This document shows positions 33,161 to 43,339 of a stretch of 64,000 bases of DNA, in pieces. The notes beneath the pieces are model-generated. The model was not told where the DNA came from. It worked only from the letters and a program-made list of their open reading frames with translations, and ran no database searches. How positions within the stretch are numbered: the first letter of the stretch is position 1; each line of letters opens with the position of its first letter. A program made the position numbers and the translations under genes. Source of the stretch: Scilla litardierei (Eukaryota; Streptophyta; Magnoliopsida; Asparagales; Asparagaceae); NCBI GenBank assembly GCA_030789695.1, contig CM061138.1:184055051-184119050 (forward strand), written 5' to 3'.

Positions 33161-34645
33161 TGGTTGACTCGGAAAAACACGCAAGTGCACGCCTTCCGCT
33201 CCCAAGCGTAGGAGCGTCAATGCAATATAAAAATAACCGGTGAGTACCGGGTCGGATCACAGGGACAAGTCGTTCTACGTTCACAAAATTGATCGATAAT
33301 GAAAAGAAAAGTGTTTTACAACAATCTCAATTAACAGTGGATGAGTGGTAAAAATGTGGTGAAAAACGTGAGGAAACTAAAATCCTATCCTACGCACTAG
33401 GGGTGGAGAGCCGAATCGGCAAGTAACGAGGAGGACTCATGTGGTGTGCATGTGAATGAGGCAGTGGGCGCAAGAAATCATCCCCAAATATAACTCAATT
33501 GATCTCCCGGCTAAGGGAGCTCAATCGGAAAATACGGCATTTCATCGAACAAGTGGGGTGCAATAAGTAGTGAATGAAACACATGTGAGTAATAGACAAT
33601 AAGCGCATTAGAGAGGGTCCGCTAGGATAATCCTCTTCTTGGATTTCCCCTTAGGGTTCCAATAAACAAAGCTAACTCAAGTTTCATACACTAATTTAGA
33701 AAATAAAATGTGCTAGAGATGAATTTTACAACCCAAGCAACCAACAATCACCAAACACAATTACACAAGAGAGATCTAGACATTCATAATGAAAAAGGAG
33801 ACGTTTTTACTCAAAATCAATCATCCAATTACAATGTAAAACCCTAAATCAAAACACAAGAAGTTGGAGAAATTTCACCCAAGTGTCACTCCAAGATGGA
33901 AATCCTCCTCTCCCAAATGCTCCTCCAAGCTCCAAGCTTCATCCATGTCCTCCTCCCCTAGCCAAGCCCTTTGGGGAAGAAGAACCCCCAAGAAAAACAG
34001 CAAGAAAACCAAAAAAAACGAAGCTCTCCCACCAAAAACGTCTTCAGCCCAGGAAATAACAGAACACAATTCATTTCAGGCCCCTGCTCTATTTTTCTTC
34101 TTTTTTTTCAATCAAACCCGAAATCCGGGCCCAAAAATAATATCTTTGCAAACCGAGGGGCGGGATTAAATTTTCCGCTGTATATTTTTTCTTCTTTCCA
34201 GAATTTACAGAAATGCCATTCTAGCTCCAAAAATCTCCAAAAATAGCTAGAAAATCCTAAAAATTCTGGAAAAATTCCAGAAAATCCAAAAAAAATCCCA
34301 GAAGTACCTGAAAAATAGGAGAAGTGGAAATTAGTCCACATGATGTGAAAATAAATATAATGACTTATATAACCAAATATTGACTTCCAAAAATCATATA
34401 AAATAACCTATTGCTCAAATAATTCTCAAAATTTGTCAATATGATCAAAATAATACCAGGAGCATGTGAAAAATAGTAGGAAGCCAATAAGTACGATAAA
34501 AACCTTATTTTGTGCCAAGAATGAGAGTAAGCCCTAAAATTGATATGAAATGAAAATATACCCAAAAGAGCACGATTAAGTGTAATCTTTAGCACAAAAT
34601 GAGGATAGTTAGGGGGTATAAATATACACTTTTTACTCCTAATCA
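33161..34645 (-). repeat. LTR C (outer 5' LTR, diverged) of the gag-only element
   Basis: 1485 bp, plus-strand ends TGGTTGACTC...CTAATCA, right-flanked by TCCCT. It aligns with A and B along its whole length but with many substitutions and indels, so it is a different subfamily. Confidence 0.85.
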
Positions 34646-34650
34646 TCCCT

Positions 34651-35227
34651 CGTGGTGGGGATCCGACGGATGGCGGGCTATGCGCGTTCCTGCGTCGTTG
34701 GTACGAGGTCGACATCTTCGGGATCTCCAGGCACTTCCGCCGGTTCCTCTCGCGCTCTGCGATAATGAAGCAAAGCTGACGACGAGCGGCTTCCTCGTCG
34801 AGCCGGGCCTTTTGGGCGGCCTCCGCCGCTTCGTCTTGACATCTCAAATCCGCAGCTGCCTCCTCATCTCGCCTTCGCCGCCGTGCAGCCTCCACCTCTT
34901 CGTCCAAGAGTCTTTGCTGGGCCGCTATCTCCTCGGCGAGCCCTTTCTGTCTCATTTCTTCTTCGAACTGAGGATGAAGATTTCACCTCAGGTTCAAGGG
35001 CTCGGAGGGGCAGGGGGCGCGTTGGCTACGGTCGCCCCGAGGTCTTCCATCATCCTGGTGAAGGCCTCGAAGCTTTGCCGAACAACTCGGTCTGAGGCCT
35101 GGACGGTCTCCGCCATCACCTCAGGAGGGAGATTAGTCGAAGGAGTCTTCAGGTGAGATTGCGATTCTTGGTCCATGGGGTTCTTGCCGTGGTCGGGGTT
35201 TCGGTTGATGGGTATGGAGTTAGACAT
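34651..35227 (-). pseudogene. Gag of the Tat-type element, N-terminal part
   Basis: Minus strand, ATG at 35227 (MSNSIPINRNPDHGKNP), a stop near 34994, and continuation in a neighbouring frame (LRQ/MRQKGLAEEIAAQQRLLDEE, Arg/Glu/Ala-rich, likely helical) to the nested insertion at 34650. The spacing to the primer site (35243-35260) is 16 bases, as expected for the Gag start. Confidence 0.7.
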
Positions 35228-35242
35228 GGGTGTGACCCTTCG

Positions 35243-35260
35243 TTCCCACAGACGGCGCCA
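35243..35260 (-). other. Primer binding site of the Tat-type element
   Basis: Minus strand TGGCGCCGTCTGTGGGAA, two bases after the LTR end CAACA. I do not assign the tRNA with confidence. Confidence 0.7.
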
Positions 35261-35735
35261 ATTGTTGCGAGGTAGAACTCGAGTACAATGAATTTGTATT
35301 AAGGGAAACCAAGGGTACGGTGGTTAGGATTCAGGAGTGATTAGGATAGGTTATTTGATTATTGGTGAGGGTAGCAACGAGGCTGGATGCGTTGCAAAGG
35401 CCGACCACTGGCTCGATTCGCGAGGACTCTGCCCACCGATCGCACCGCCGGAGGTGGGGGCCGAACGCAATCCGAGAGGACGAGCGCGCCTGCACAAGTA
35501 GCAGCTCGTCAGAAAGGCCGGGTTGGAGTCCAACCCTTAGCCCCTCCGATGCCTAAGTTAGTATGAGAGCTTAGAAGAGGGGGTTAGGCACGCAGGTCGA
35601 ACTAAGAGGGAGTCGACCTTACGTGACGAGCTATCGTGGAAGAACAAAGATATGGAAGACCTTTGCCCTTGTGTGTGTGTGTAATGAGATTCGGAATTAA
35701 TTGGCCAACCCCCTACCTCGATGGAGGTAATGTGG

Positions 35736-35743
35736 TATTTATA
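35736..35743 (-). promoter_or_regulatory. TATA box of the Tat-type LTR
   Basis: TATAAATA on the minus strand, about 510 bases upstream of the gag ATG. Confidence 0.55.
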
Positions 35744-35988
35744 CATGGTGGGGCGGTTGCATGAGGCTGACCTGGCATGCTGAGCTGGGCCATCTGTCAG
35801 CGGAAGCTTCGGACGAGGATGTCAGGACTGGGCGTGTCAGCCATACTTTTGTCAGACGACGCAACGGCCATAAATGCTTTTGTCTGGGTGTCAGGGCCGA
35901 AAGCACCAACGGTCAGGGGGCGCAGCGGCCAAGGGGTACTTTGTCAGATTGTCGAGCTGTGGATGTGTCAGTGACATCCTTGGACTAG

Positions 35989-36178
35989 GTTGTTTGTCGT
36001 GTCCGATGTGCCAAAGGGTCGTCGAAGTGCGCTTGGGGAGCGAGGTTATTTGTCGTGTCCGATGTGCCAAAGGGTCGTCAAAGTGCGCTTGGGGTCGTCG
36101 AAGTGCGCTTGGGGAGCGAGGTTATTTGTCGTGTCAGATGTGCCAAAGGGTCGTCGAAGTGCGCTTGGGGAGCGAGGC
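35989..36178. repeat. 56-bp tandem repeats in U3 of the Tat-type LTR
   Basis: Three units of TTTGTCGTGTC(C/A)GATGTGCC followed by AAAGGGTCGTCGAAGTGCGC and TTGGGGAGCGAGGTTA. The middle unit contains an extra partial GGTCGTCGAAGTGCGCTTGG. They lie upstream of the LTR TATA box. Confidence 0.85.
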
Positions 36179-36484
36179 CGCACATGAGTAACTTGGTCGC
36201 TCTCGATAGATGACGGGCGATCCGGTTCGTACGCCACGCGAGCTACGTCTGGCAAACTCGGAGGGAAGCGAGCGTACAATTGGCGGGGATCGAGGCAGAG
36301 TGCGCTCTTCTCACTAGTCGAGTCGGAGTGCGCCCTTCCCCTTAGTCGAGGCGGACTTCAAAGTCGACAAGCGCCGAGCGGGCTAGGGGAAACAAGTGAA
36401 CAGCCTGCAAGGTTGGGGCAAAGAACACCATGCCGCTGGTCTAGGTGGATTTTGCGGAGGGACGAGCTGGTCGGATATCTGACA

Positions 36485-37168
36485 GACTTGGATGGAAGGT
36501 CGGACTACCACGATATTTAGATCATAACAAAACACATTGATGATGTAAACAGAACATTAAACAAAATGCTGCATCCCATCAGCACAACACAAAGTAATAC
36601 CAAATGGATTAAAAAGAGACGACTGACTGCCCGCCAAGAAGACCAATGGTTTAAGCTGCACTGACAAAAGTTTCAAATATGTTCTGCAGAACAGACCCAC
36701 AACATAAACCATAGATGGTTACCAAAAAATTGTGCTTACTCTCCTATAAAACAGTTGTAAATACCGTTGGAAATTCTGACTGTGAATACCTTTTTAAAAA
36801 ATATCACGAATATGCTATAATAAATACAACAAGGCATCTGATTCTTCCATTGAGTTTAACTATAGAAAAAAGGAACAAAATAGTAATAATAATACTAAAA
36901 ACAATCCACGAATGCACTGCAAGAAACTCATGCACCGAAAAGTTTTCATCACATAAAAATGACAAAACTAACATGTGTGCAGAAGAAATCAAGTCAATTC
37001 CAAAAGGAAAATTTAGGCTACAAGCATACCTTTAAAAGTCTTGACAAAAACACAAACTGATATAACAAAAGACTTGAACTAAACATAAGCCTACACCAAA
37101 AGTGATCTCCACGGAGACAAAAAGAAACTGATGTATCCATGCCTCCCACTTTGCTTTAAAACCCCATC
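36485..37168. other. Downstream flank and 3' UTR of the P0 gene
   Basis: AT-rich, with no supported ORF (the 106-codon frame at 36715 is composition only). It separates the P0 stop codon from the Tat LTR by about 0.7 kb and should contain the P0 polyadenylation site. Confidence 0.5.
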
Positions 37169-39421
37169 CTATTCATCGAACAAACCAAATCCCATCTCTT
37201 CTTCGGATTCCTCCTCAGGCTCTTCTTTCTTCTCTTCTTCCTTGGCTGCAGCCGGCGCAGCTGCAGTTTCAGCTGCTGCAACAGGTGCAGCAACTGCAAA
37301 CTTGCTTGGATCCTGCATTAAACAAACAATTCACCACCAATTGTGTATTGCCACAAAAATAAGAAACGACACTATTCATAGCTCAGAGTGCACCATAATA
37401 AAAGCATACCTTGAGATACTCCTTAACCTTCTCTGCCTGTGGGAACGTATATTCAGTGGCAACAGCAACTGCAAGCACGTTCTTGTATGCATTGATGAAC
37501 ATATGGGGTGCTGCAACTAGCGTTGGGTATGAGATAGCCAAGGATAGTGAAGCAACCATAGAAACACCAGCTGCAAACTTCTCCATAAGGTCATCTTCCG
37601 TGAGATCAAGAACCTCAGGGCTGAAGACCGATCCATTGTCATAGACAGACAAGACTACAAGCCCGTATGAGAAGGGCCTTATCCCAAGCTTGGCAAGGAG
37701 AGCGGCCTCGGAAGAACCCACCTTGTCACCTTTCTTAATCAGCTCAACAGGTGTGATGATTTCAACAGTACCCTTGTTGATCTTGGTTGGAATGTTAAGC
37801 ACCTGTTATGAAGCAAGAGCTAAGTCTAGGATTCCACTTAACAAGTAAAATCCAAACCATTACAAACTAGCTATTAACCTGAAAGAAAGAGGTCTGCGAG
37901 GGGTCCAATCCAGTGTTGCCAGGAGGAACAACGACATCAATTGGAGCAACAAGTCCAACACGAGCAGGAGCTCCAACCTGATTATGGATAGGAAACAAGG
38001 ATTAAACAACAGTATCATCCTTCCAATACCCATAACATTGGTAAAGAATAAAAATCTTGACGCCAAAGAACCCATAGTATAAAATTAAGTAATTTTCTCT
38101 CAAAAAAAGTAGTAACATGTAACTCTTCATTGCAAAATGTACAAGAAAAACAGTTGCAAGATATAGGAGAATAAGTTTCATATAATTAATGAATATCAGA
38201 GCAGCCCAACAGTAGCCGAGTGAGAATCAAATAACACTTTAACACCTAGTCCGTTGTGTTAAGGAGAACGATTAGCATTTGGGTTAGATGGTTTTAGTGG
38301 TTAAACAATAAAGGGTTATACCAACTTCGCTGGGCTGTAGGACTGGAATACAGAGGACAACAGCAATAACCATGGAAAATGAACAAGTTTATATTGGGTA
38401 TCAGTAAATGCAGTAGTAAATAGCTAGCTCAGCCGGGATTAGTCCAAAGGAAAAAATGTAATTATATTTCATACAAAGCCCACCTCGGTTTAAAGGGCAT
38501 TAGGCCGGCTCAGGATGAGTTAAAGCTCCTGTAATCCAAACATGTGTAATTCATCTAATTCTAGATGGGCCCTAAAAGACGATGTTTCCAAAATATAAAA
38601 ACCAATAACACCAACATATGAAATCGAAACCGAAGCTTGAATCCAAAACCAATAACACTTACAATGCAACAAACCATTCACTGCAAACTAATCCAATGTA
38701 TAAAAACTGTTTAAATTATATACGTCTAAATGCACACAAAAGCAGTAACATATATGCAACATGATCCATAACATAATAAACTTAATAACATCATATCTTA
38801 CAGCGTAATAATTAGTTTAAAGATATTGTTAACATTGTTCAATACATGATGCTTAATTGTGTAGTAAGACCGTACATTTGACTAGTTTTTACATCACGCT
38901 TGTTTCTGTAATTGAAAAAGAGAAACACACAACAGAGATACAAAAATTTTTTATAGAGATTTAAAAAAGGAATACAATGATCGAATACCTTGTATTTGGC
39001 AACCTCTTCGCTAACTTCCTTGAGGTCTCCTTTGGTAAAGATTAAACCAACATTGCCCTGTATTATTATTAATTATAAAATCAGAGAAAATAATAAACAA
39101 TTAATAGAGGAATAGCAGAATTGATCAAAATATAATCTAATTGGATCGAATGAAGGCACATACGACTAAGAGAGGGAGGAGGTTGAGGTAGTTGTTGTTG
39201 CCAGTGTTCTCGGCGTGGATCCTGATGCAACGGCGGATGAGGGTGTTCTTCCCCATCAGAACCACCGAGTCGCCTCGGAGTCCCTGCCGAATCATCTGCA
39301 GCTGGTTGGACCCCACATTGTCCGCCGCCACGATCAGAACCCTGGTGTACTCATCCAGCAGCGCACATAGCTTCTTGTCGTACTGCTGCTTCTTCTCCGC
39401 CTTCGTCACCTTGATCGCCAT
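37169..39421 (-). CDS. RPLP0: Large subunit acidic ribosomal protein P0 (uL10), five exons
   Basis: Minus strand, exons 39421-39164, 39057-38989, 37977-37879, 37802-37410 and 37312-37169. All introns are GT..AG and all exon joins are phase 0 (86+23+33+131+47 = 320 residues, the usual plant length). The N-terminal L10 domain begins [18 protein letters not shown], with the rRNA-binding region [17 protein letters not shown]. Conserved [32 protein letters not shown] and [18 protein letters not shown] follow. The Ala-rich hinge leads to the acidic P-domain [15 protein letters not shown] that recruits elongation factors. In the cytosolic ribosome P0 anchors the P1/P2 stalk. The gene has no stop or frameshift and looks functional, in sharp contrast to its surroundings. 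Confidence 0.97.
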
Positions 39422-39463
39422 CGATTAAAATCTTCAAACGCCCGCCGCCGCCGCCGCAGTTTT

Positions 39464-39471
39464 TAGGGTTT
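39464..39471 (-). promoter_or_regulatory. Telo-box of the P0 promoter/5' UTR
   Basis: AAACCCTA on the minus strand, 43 bases upstream of the ATG; a second copy on the plus strand lies at 39534-39541. Telo-boxes are typical of plant ribosomal protein genes. Confidence 0.7.
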
Positions 39472-39517
39472 ACACAGTCACGCACACACAACACTGCAAA
39501 CATACAATGCGCACCTC

Positions 39518-39525
39518 TATATACC
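39518..39525 (-). promoter_or_regulatory. TATA box of the P0 gene
   Basis: GTATATAG on the minus strand, about 100 bases upstream of the start codon. Confidence 0.45.
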
Positions 39526-39549
39526 TCGAGTAGAAACCCTAGTTTTCGG

Positions 39550-39638
39550 CACGTGCTGTCCACGTGAAAAGATGACCGGGTCGACGGATTGAGTATTGGC
39601 CCATAACCGAAATATCTGGCCCAACGTAAAATGGCCCA
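39550..39638 (-). promoter_or_regulatory. G-box pair and site II cluster upstream of P0
   Basis: Two CACGTG palindromes (39550-39555, 39561-39566) and three TGGGCC site II motifs on the minus strand (39598-39603, 39618-39623, 39633-39638). Site II plus telo-box is the known combination controlling growth-related ribosomal protein genes through TCP-type factors. Confidence 0.6.
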
Positions 39639-39639
39639 C

Positions 39640-40529
39640 ATCCGCTCAAAACCAAAGCGCCTCTTCTTCTGATTTATCTTCTGTGAATTGCCACGCGCAC
39701 TTACCGTTTTGCTCTATGCACGATCGGATTATTTACAAGTTTGCCATTAACTTCCACTCGCAATCCACTTATTTAAAGGTTTGCCATGATTCCTCTTTTA
39801 CCATTGTTTACCTGAGGAGGGAGCTGGTTTGTCGAGGTGTGGCGGCAGAGGGGCTGGAGAGGTCGTTGGAGGCGCGACGGATGGGGATGGAGAGACGGAG
39901 GGGGGCGGAGGACGACAGTCGTGGCTGCTCCCCAAATCGGAGGATGGAGAGGTGACGGTAGATGCGACGTGGGAGATCGAAGGAGGGTGCAGCGGTCTGG
40001 GGAAGTCGAAGGACGGGGTGGTGGGCTGGGGAGCGGGCGGGGGAAGAGAGATCAGAGAGATCGGAGAGAAAGAGGCGGATGGGAAGATCGGAAGAGGGAG
40101 AGGCAGGCGGGGGCGGTGGGATTGGGGACTCCCCTACGGTCGAAGTTGGGGACGTCGGGGCTGGGGCGGCCGCTGAGAATTGCTACGGCGCAGAACCAGG
40201 GTAGTTTTGGAATTTTGCTCCGGTTGTGCGTGATGAGCAATTTTCAGTGACAACCTTGTACAACCCGTGTATAGCGATCGTGCGCAGAGCAAAACCGTAA
40301 GTGCGCGTAGCAATTCCCTTATCTTCTTCGATGGTTAAGAGCGAAGTTGAAAAAAAAATTGAAATTGAATCCGTCATGGTTTCAACCGCTTCTTCCAGCT
40401 GTAGGGTCGGGCGTCGGAATTCCATTCTCTTTTCGAAAGGTTAATTAATAGCCGAAGATACTGCCAGGTGAAGAATTGGATACTTAACGCTTTTGTGAGA
40501 ACGAGCATTTATGGAGTATGGCGTGAGAG
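39640..40529. other. Intergenic region upstream of P0
   Basis: A purine-rich (G/A) stretch at 39820-40180 gives long accidental frames rich in Gly and Arg. I see no convincing gene. The minus frame 40183-40425 (80 codons) has mixed composition but no recognisable domain. Confidence 0.4.
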
Positions 40530-40543
40530 GAATCAGATGATAT

Positions 40544-40744
40544 ATTTTTTTCGTTTTTAACCACCGGTTTCCAGACACCACATTGGGCGTCGACTAATCC
40601 GGCTCGAGCCGGGTAGGACCCGCAAAGTTCAGTCAAAACTCTCCCTCACCAATTTTTAATACAGCTGCATCCAGTGGGACTCGAACTCGAGACCGCTTGG
40701 AAGCTAGCGCAACGCCACGCCAGTTGTACTAAGCATTGGTGGGT
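40544..40744 (-). mobile_element. tRNA-derived SINE with 14-bp target duplication
   Basis: Minus strand: a tRNA-like head with a box B-type GAGTTCGAGTCC (40677-40688), a box A-like TAGTACAACTGGCG upstream, a CGGGTCCTACCCGGCTCGAG body block and an A-rich tail (TTAAAAACGAAAAAAAT). It is flanked by GAATCAGATGATAT (40530-40543) and GAATCAAATGATAT (40745-40758), 13 of 14 identical. Transcribed by RNA polymerase III and moved by a LINE in trans. Confidence 0.7.
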
Positions 40745-40758
40745 GAATCAAATGATAT

Positions 40759-42033
40759 TCAACTTGAAGGAGGAAACTCCAAAGAAAGTCTTCCAAAAAA
40801 AAAGAACTGAAAATCAGATTCGAACAAGTCCCCGTAAAGAAAATCAAGATCAAGAAGCAGGACCGTGTTGCTGCTTGTAAGATTTTGCTAAATGTAATGC
40901 ACTATTTGCTGTAAACTTAAGTTCGGTGTATTTGACATTGGAAGGGGAAGTTGACTTCCAATCTCAAGTCCATTCATAGGTGTGAGAACTGAGAAGTCTC
41001 AATTGGAATGGAGTGAGAAGGTCTACGTCCGAAAGAAAAAAAGGAGAAGAAGACGTCCGATGGGTTCACGCCCACCGCCGCCGAGCCATCAACACTGACG
41101 ACGAGTAGAAGAAGCGCAAGTGAAAGGGAATCCGATGACGCGCCAACTGTTTCAACCTCCCCGCTCTGAGTTCAATCTGAAGGCTTCGGGATCGGATTAG
41201 GGATCCATGACGCATCTCGAAAGACTGCCTGGATTGCTAAACGTAACTAATTGCCTTCTCTAGTAGTAGTAGTCTTCGTCATGCTCTCGTCCACCTCTCT
41301 TCCTTTTTTAAAAATTTTATTTATTTATTTATGTTATAGATGCCTAGATTTTTCAATGCAATGATATTACAATTTAGATGCCTAATTCCTCCCATACATT
41401 ATCAAACAACCTCACCCTGGTACTGGAATGGACAGTAGACACATTTCGCAATGTAAATACAATCACCACCATGTTTTGTTCCCAAATGAGGACGCTATTA
41501 CATCAAAATGTATGCTATGCTACTATGATGTAGCTTTAGCCTTGAAATTTCGCAAACAAAAGTACGAATATTATGCTATTAGCCCAGGCAGAGCGATTAG
41601 TCCTGGAATGTTTGACTCTTTTCATTTTCTTCACTTTAATCAGCTATCATCATATAGCTAAAATTTGCTAGCTAAATGCGCATTAGTCACTCTTAAGACT
41701 TCAAATGTTCAAGTAATTGTTATGGCCTAGTTTTGCAACATAGTTTGTGAAGCTGTGGGTTTGATTAAGTTACAATGAAACCAATGTTTGTATCCATGCA
41801 TACCTTAGTTTTTGATACTGGGGACTCATTTAAACTAATTGAACGTTTGGTCATAAAGTCTCCTTTTCTATGCCTTTCGCAGTTTGTGAAAAATCCAGTG
41901 AGCCTGAATTTTCCAAACCATGTTTCAGAAGGTTTGGGGCATTCAAACCTAGTTTATGGAACTGCATATGGGCATCCAACCTTTCAATGGTATGTTCAAG
42001 GGGTACTCTTTGTCCCCATTGATCTACATAATC
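40759..42033. other. Unassigned intergenic sequence
   Basis: Mostly AT-rich. It includes a GC-richer, purine-rich patch (41020-41220) that could be an old exon or UTR, and several short frames (41428, 41775, 41851) without any recognisable motif. Confidence 0.3.
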
Positions 42034-42069
42034 TGTAACCCCCCATCTCCGGGTGCCGTCACTTTTACA

Positions 42070-43339
42070 CAGGGGCGTAACTACTTGTTGGTTGCCCTGG
42101 GCAGCTGCCCAGGGCAACATCAAATAAAACTTATGTATACTTTGAAAACCGTGGGCCTTGTAGCTCATTTGGTTAAAGCCTAATGCAGTAAATCTTACGG
42201 TTTCAAGTTCAAAACCTGCTGGGCCCATATCAACATGTTTTTTAAATTTACCGAATTTTTCTTTGGTCATACAACTGTAAGAGAGTTTCTATACAAACAG
42301 ACATATAATAGGTCTCTGTACACGTACCATTTAATTTTAAGTTTTCTTTGGTAATAAAATTCCAAGGGGTTGCCATGCAAACAGTCCTAATTGCTCAGTA
42401 CACTTACCATTTAATTTTAAATTTTATTTGGTCATAAATTCTAACTGGAGTTGCTCGGCAAACGAACCTAATTGCTCAGTACACATACCATTTAATTTTT
42501 CAGGTAAAGGAGTTTATATGTGATTTCGAGGTATTAAAATTGTTTTTGGTTTTTTGTTTTATGCTTTTTTGCAAATTTTTCCATGTAGTTCTGGATGAGT
42601 TTTGATATTGTAATTTGTTTTGAATTCGATAATATTTTTAGGGTTTCCACCTGATACTTCTACATCTAATTGATGTCATGACTAACTGCATATGCTTCAA
42701 TCTATGGTTATTTTGATGTACTTGAATTAGATTTTTCCCTTTTTGGGTGTATTTTTGGGCTAAATCATTGATTTTTCAAGAACCGTCTTTCTTGATTTAT
42801 TCGATCCGGTATTTAGCTCTAATTACTTTCAGATTTTGGATTGGCGGTGTTACCATTAACCGTAAATTTAGTATTTTTAGCAGCAAAACTGGGTTTTGCA
42901 TTGAATTTGATATTTATTTTAATATAGAATTAATGTTTTTCGATATCATTCTTTGATTTTTAATAAAGATTGCATGCTTTTGTTTATATTTTGATCCTAA
43001 TAGAACATGTATTAGGAATCACTTTTTCATTTTAATTTTAAATATTACTATTGTTTAATATTATCATTTTTAGTTTGGCCTCATAATTATGATAGTTATT
43101 TCCCTGGAAATTTTTCTCCAAACAACACCCAAAATAAGTATGATTATTTTTTAAATTAGTTACATAATTGCCTAAAAACATGTTCTTAGATGTGATAAAT
43201 TTTCATCATTACTGAAATTGCAACATGGTGATTTATGTTTGACATGAAGTCCGTAGTATAAAGTTAATAGTATTTTTAAATATTATTCTATGTATCATCT
43301 TTTTTTGCCCATGGCAAAAAAATCCTGGTTACGCCACTG
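42070..43339. mobile_element. Non-autonomous hAT-type DNA transposon (1.27 kb)
   Basis: The left end CAGGGGCGTAACTACTTG and right end CCTGGTTACGCCACTG form short imperfect terminal inverted repeats of the hAT CAGNGGCGNA type. An 8-bp target duplication flanks it (CTTTTACA at 42062-42069, CTTTTATA at 43340-43347; 7 of 8). Just inside the left end there is a small palindrome (GCCCTGGGCAGCTGCCCAGGGC). The interior is AT-rich without a transposase ORF, so it needs a helper. Confidence 0.75.
42153..42226 (+). repeat. tRNA-like sequence (SINE head or tRNA relic) inside the hAT element
   Basis: GGGCCTTGTAGCTCATTTGG followed by TTAAAGCC resembles the acceptor stem and box A of a tRNA. CAAGTTCAAAACC about 40 bases on resembles box B, and CTGGGCCC closes the stem. 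The anticodon arm is not clean, so it is a relic or a SINE head, not a functional tRNA gene. Confidence 0.45.

Larger units (their letters stand above)
26749..34645 (-). mobile_element. Gag-only (TR-GAG-like) retrotransposon with three LTRs
   Basis: The target duplication TCCCT lies at 26744-26748 and 34646-34650, in the Tat gag. On the minus strand: LTR C (34645-33161), a 21-base primer-site remnant, LTR B (33139-31511), primer site TGGCGCCGTTGCCGGGG, gag, purine tract, LTR A (28373-26749). A and B are nearly identical; C is clearly diverged. No protease, RT or integrase is present, so it depends on another element. The primer site type (TGGCGCCGTTGCCGGGG) is that of Athila/Tat-like elements. 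Confidence 0.9.
17922..36484 (-). mobile_element. Decayed Tat-type Ty3/gypsy retrotransposon (core span)
   Basis: Minus strand: 5' LTR (35263-36484), primer site, gag (split by a nested element), protease, RT, RNase H plus second RNase H, integrase, then satellite. The dual RNase H and the KYCRYHRDHGHDTDNC Gag ending are Tat hallmarks. The element probably extends left through the accessory gene to about 4.2 kb, which would make this an opposite-strand ORF between integrase and 3' LTR. The 3' LTR was not found, being perhaps beyond the Athila-type element. Many frameshifts and stops show it is old and dead. Confidence 0.8.
35263..36484 (-). repeat. 5' LTR of the Tat-type element
   Basis: Plus strand starts TGTTGCGAGG next to the primer site. 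The right end is placed at CTGACA (36484) because it gives a TGT...ACA pair, but without the partner LTR this is uncertain. It contains a TATAAATA box (35736-35743, minus) and three 56-bp tandem repeats upstream of it. Confidence 0.65.

Noticed and set aside
34108..34341. Phe/Gly-rich ORF in LTR C
   Set aside because: Encoded by AGAAAATCC-type simple sequence in an LTR; no protein logic.
39829..40250. Long plus-strand Gly/Arg-rich ORFs upstream of P0
   Set aside because: Three overlapping frames are open together because of purine-rich composition; no domain, no splice or promoter logic.
40660..40745. Functional tRNA gene on the minus strand
   Set aside because: Box B is good, but there is no closing acceptor stem, and the sequence is part of a 201-bp element with target duplications (a SINE).
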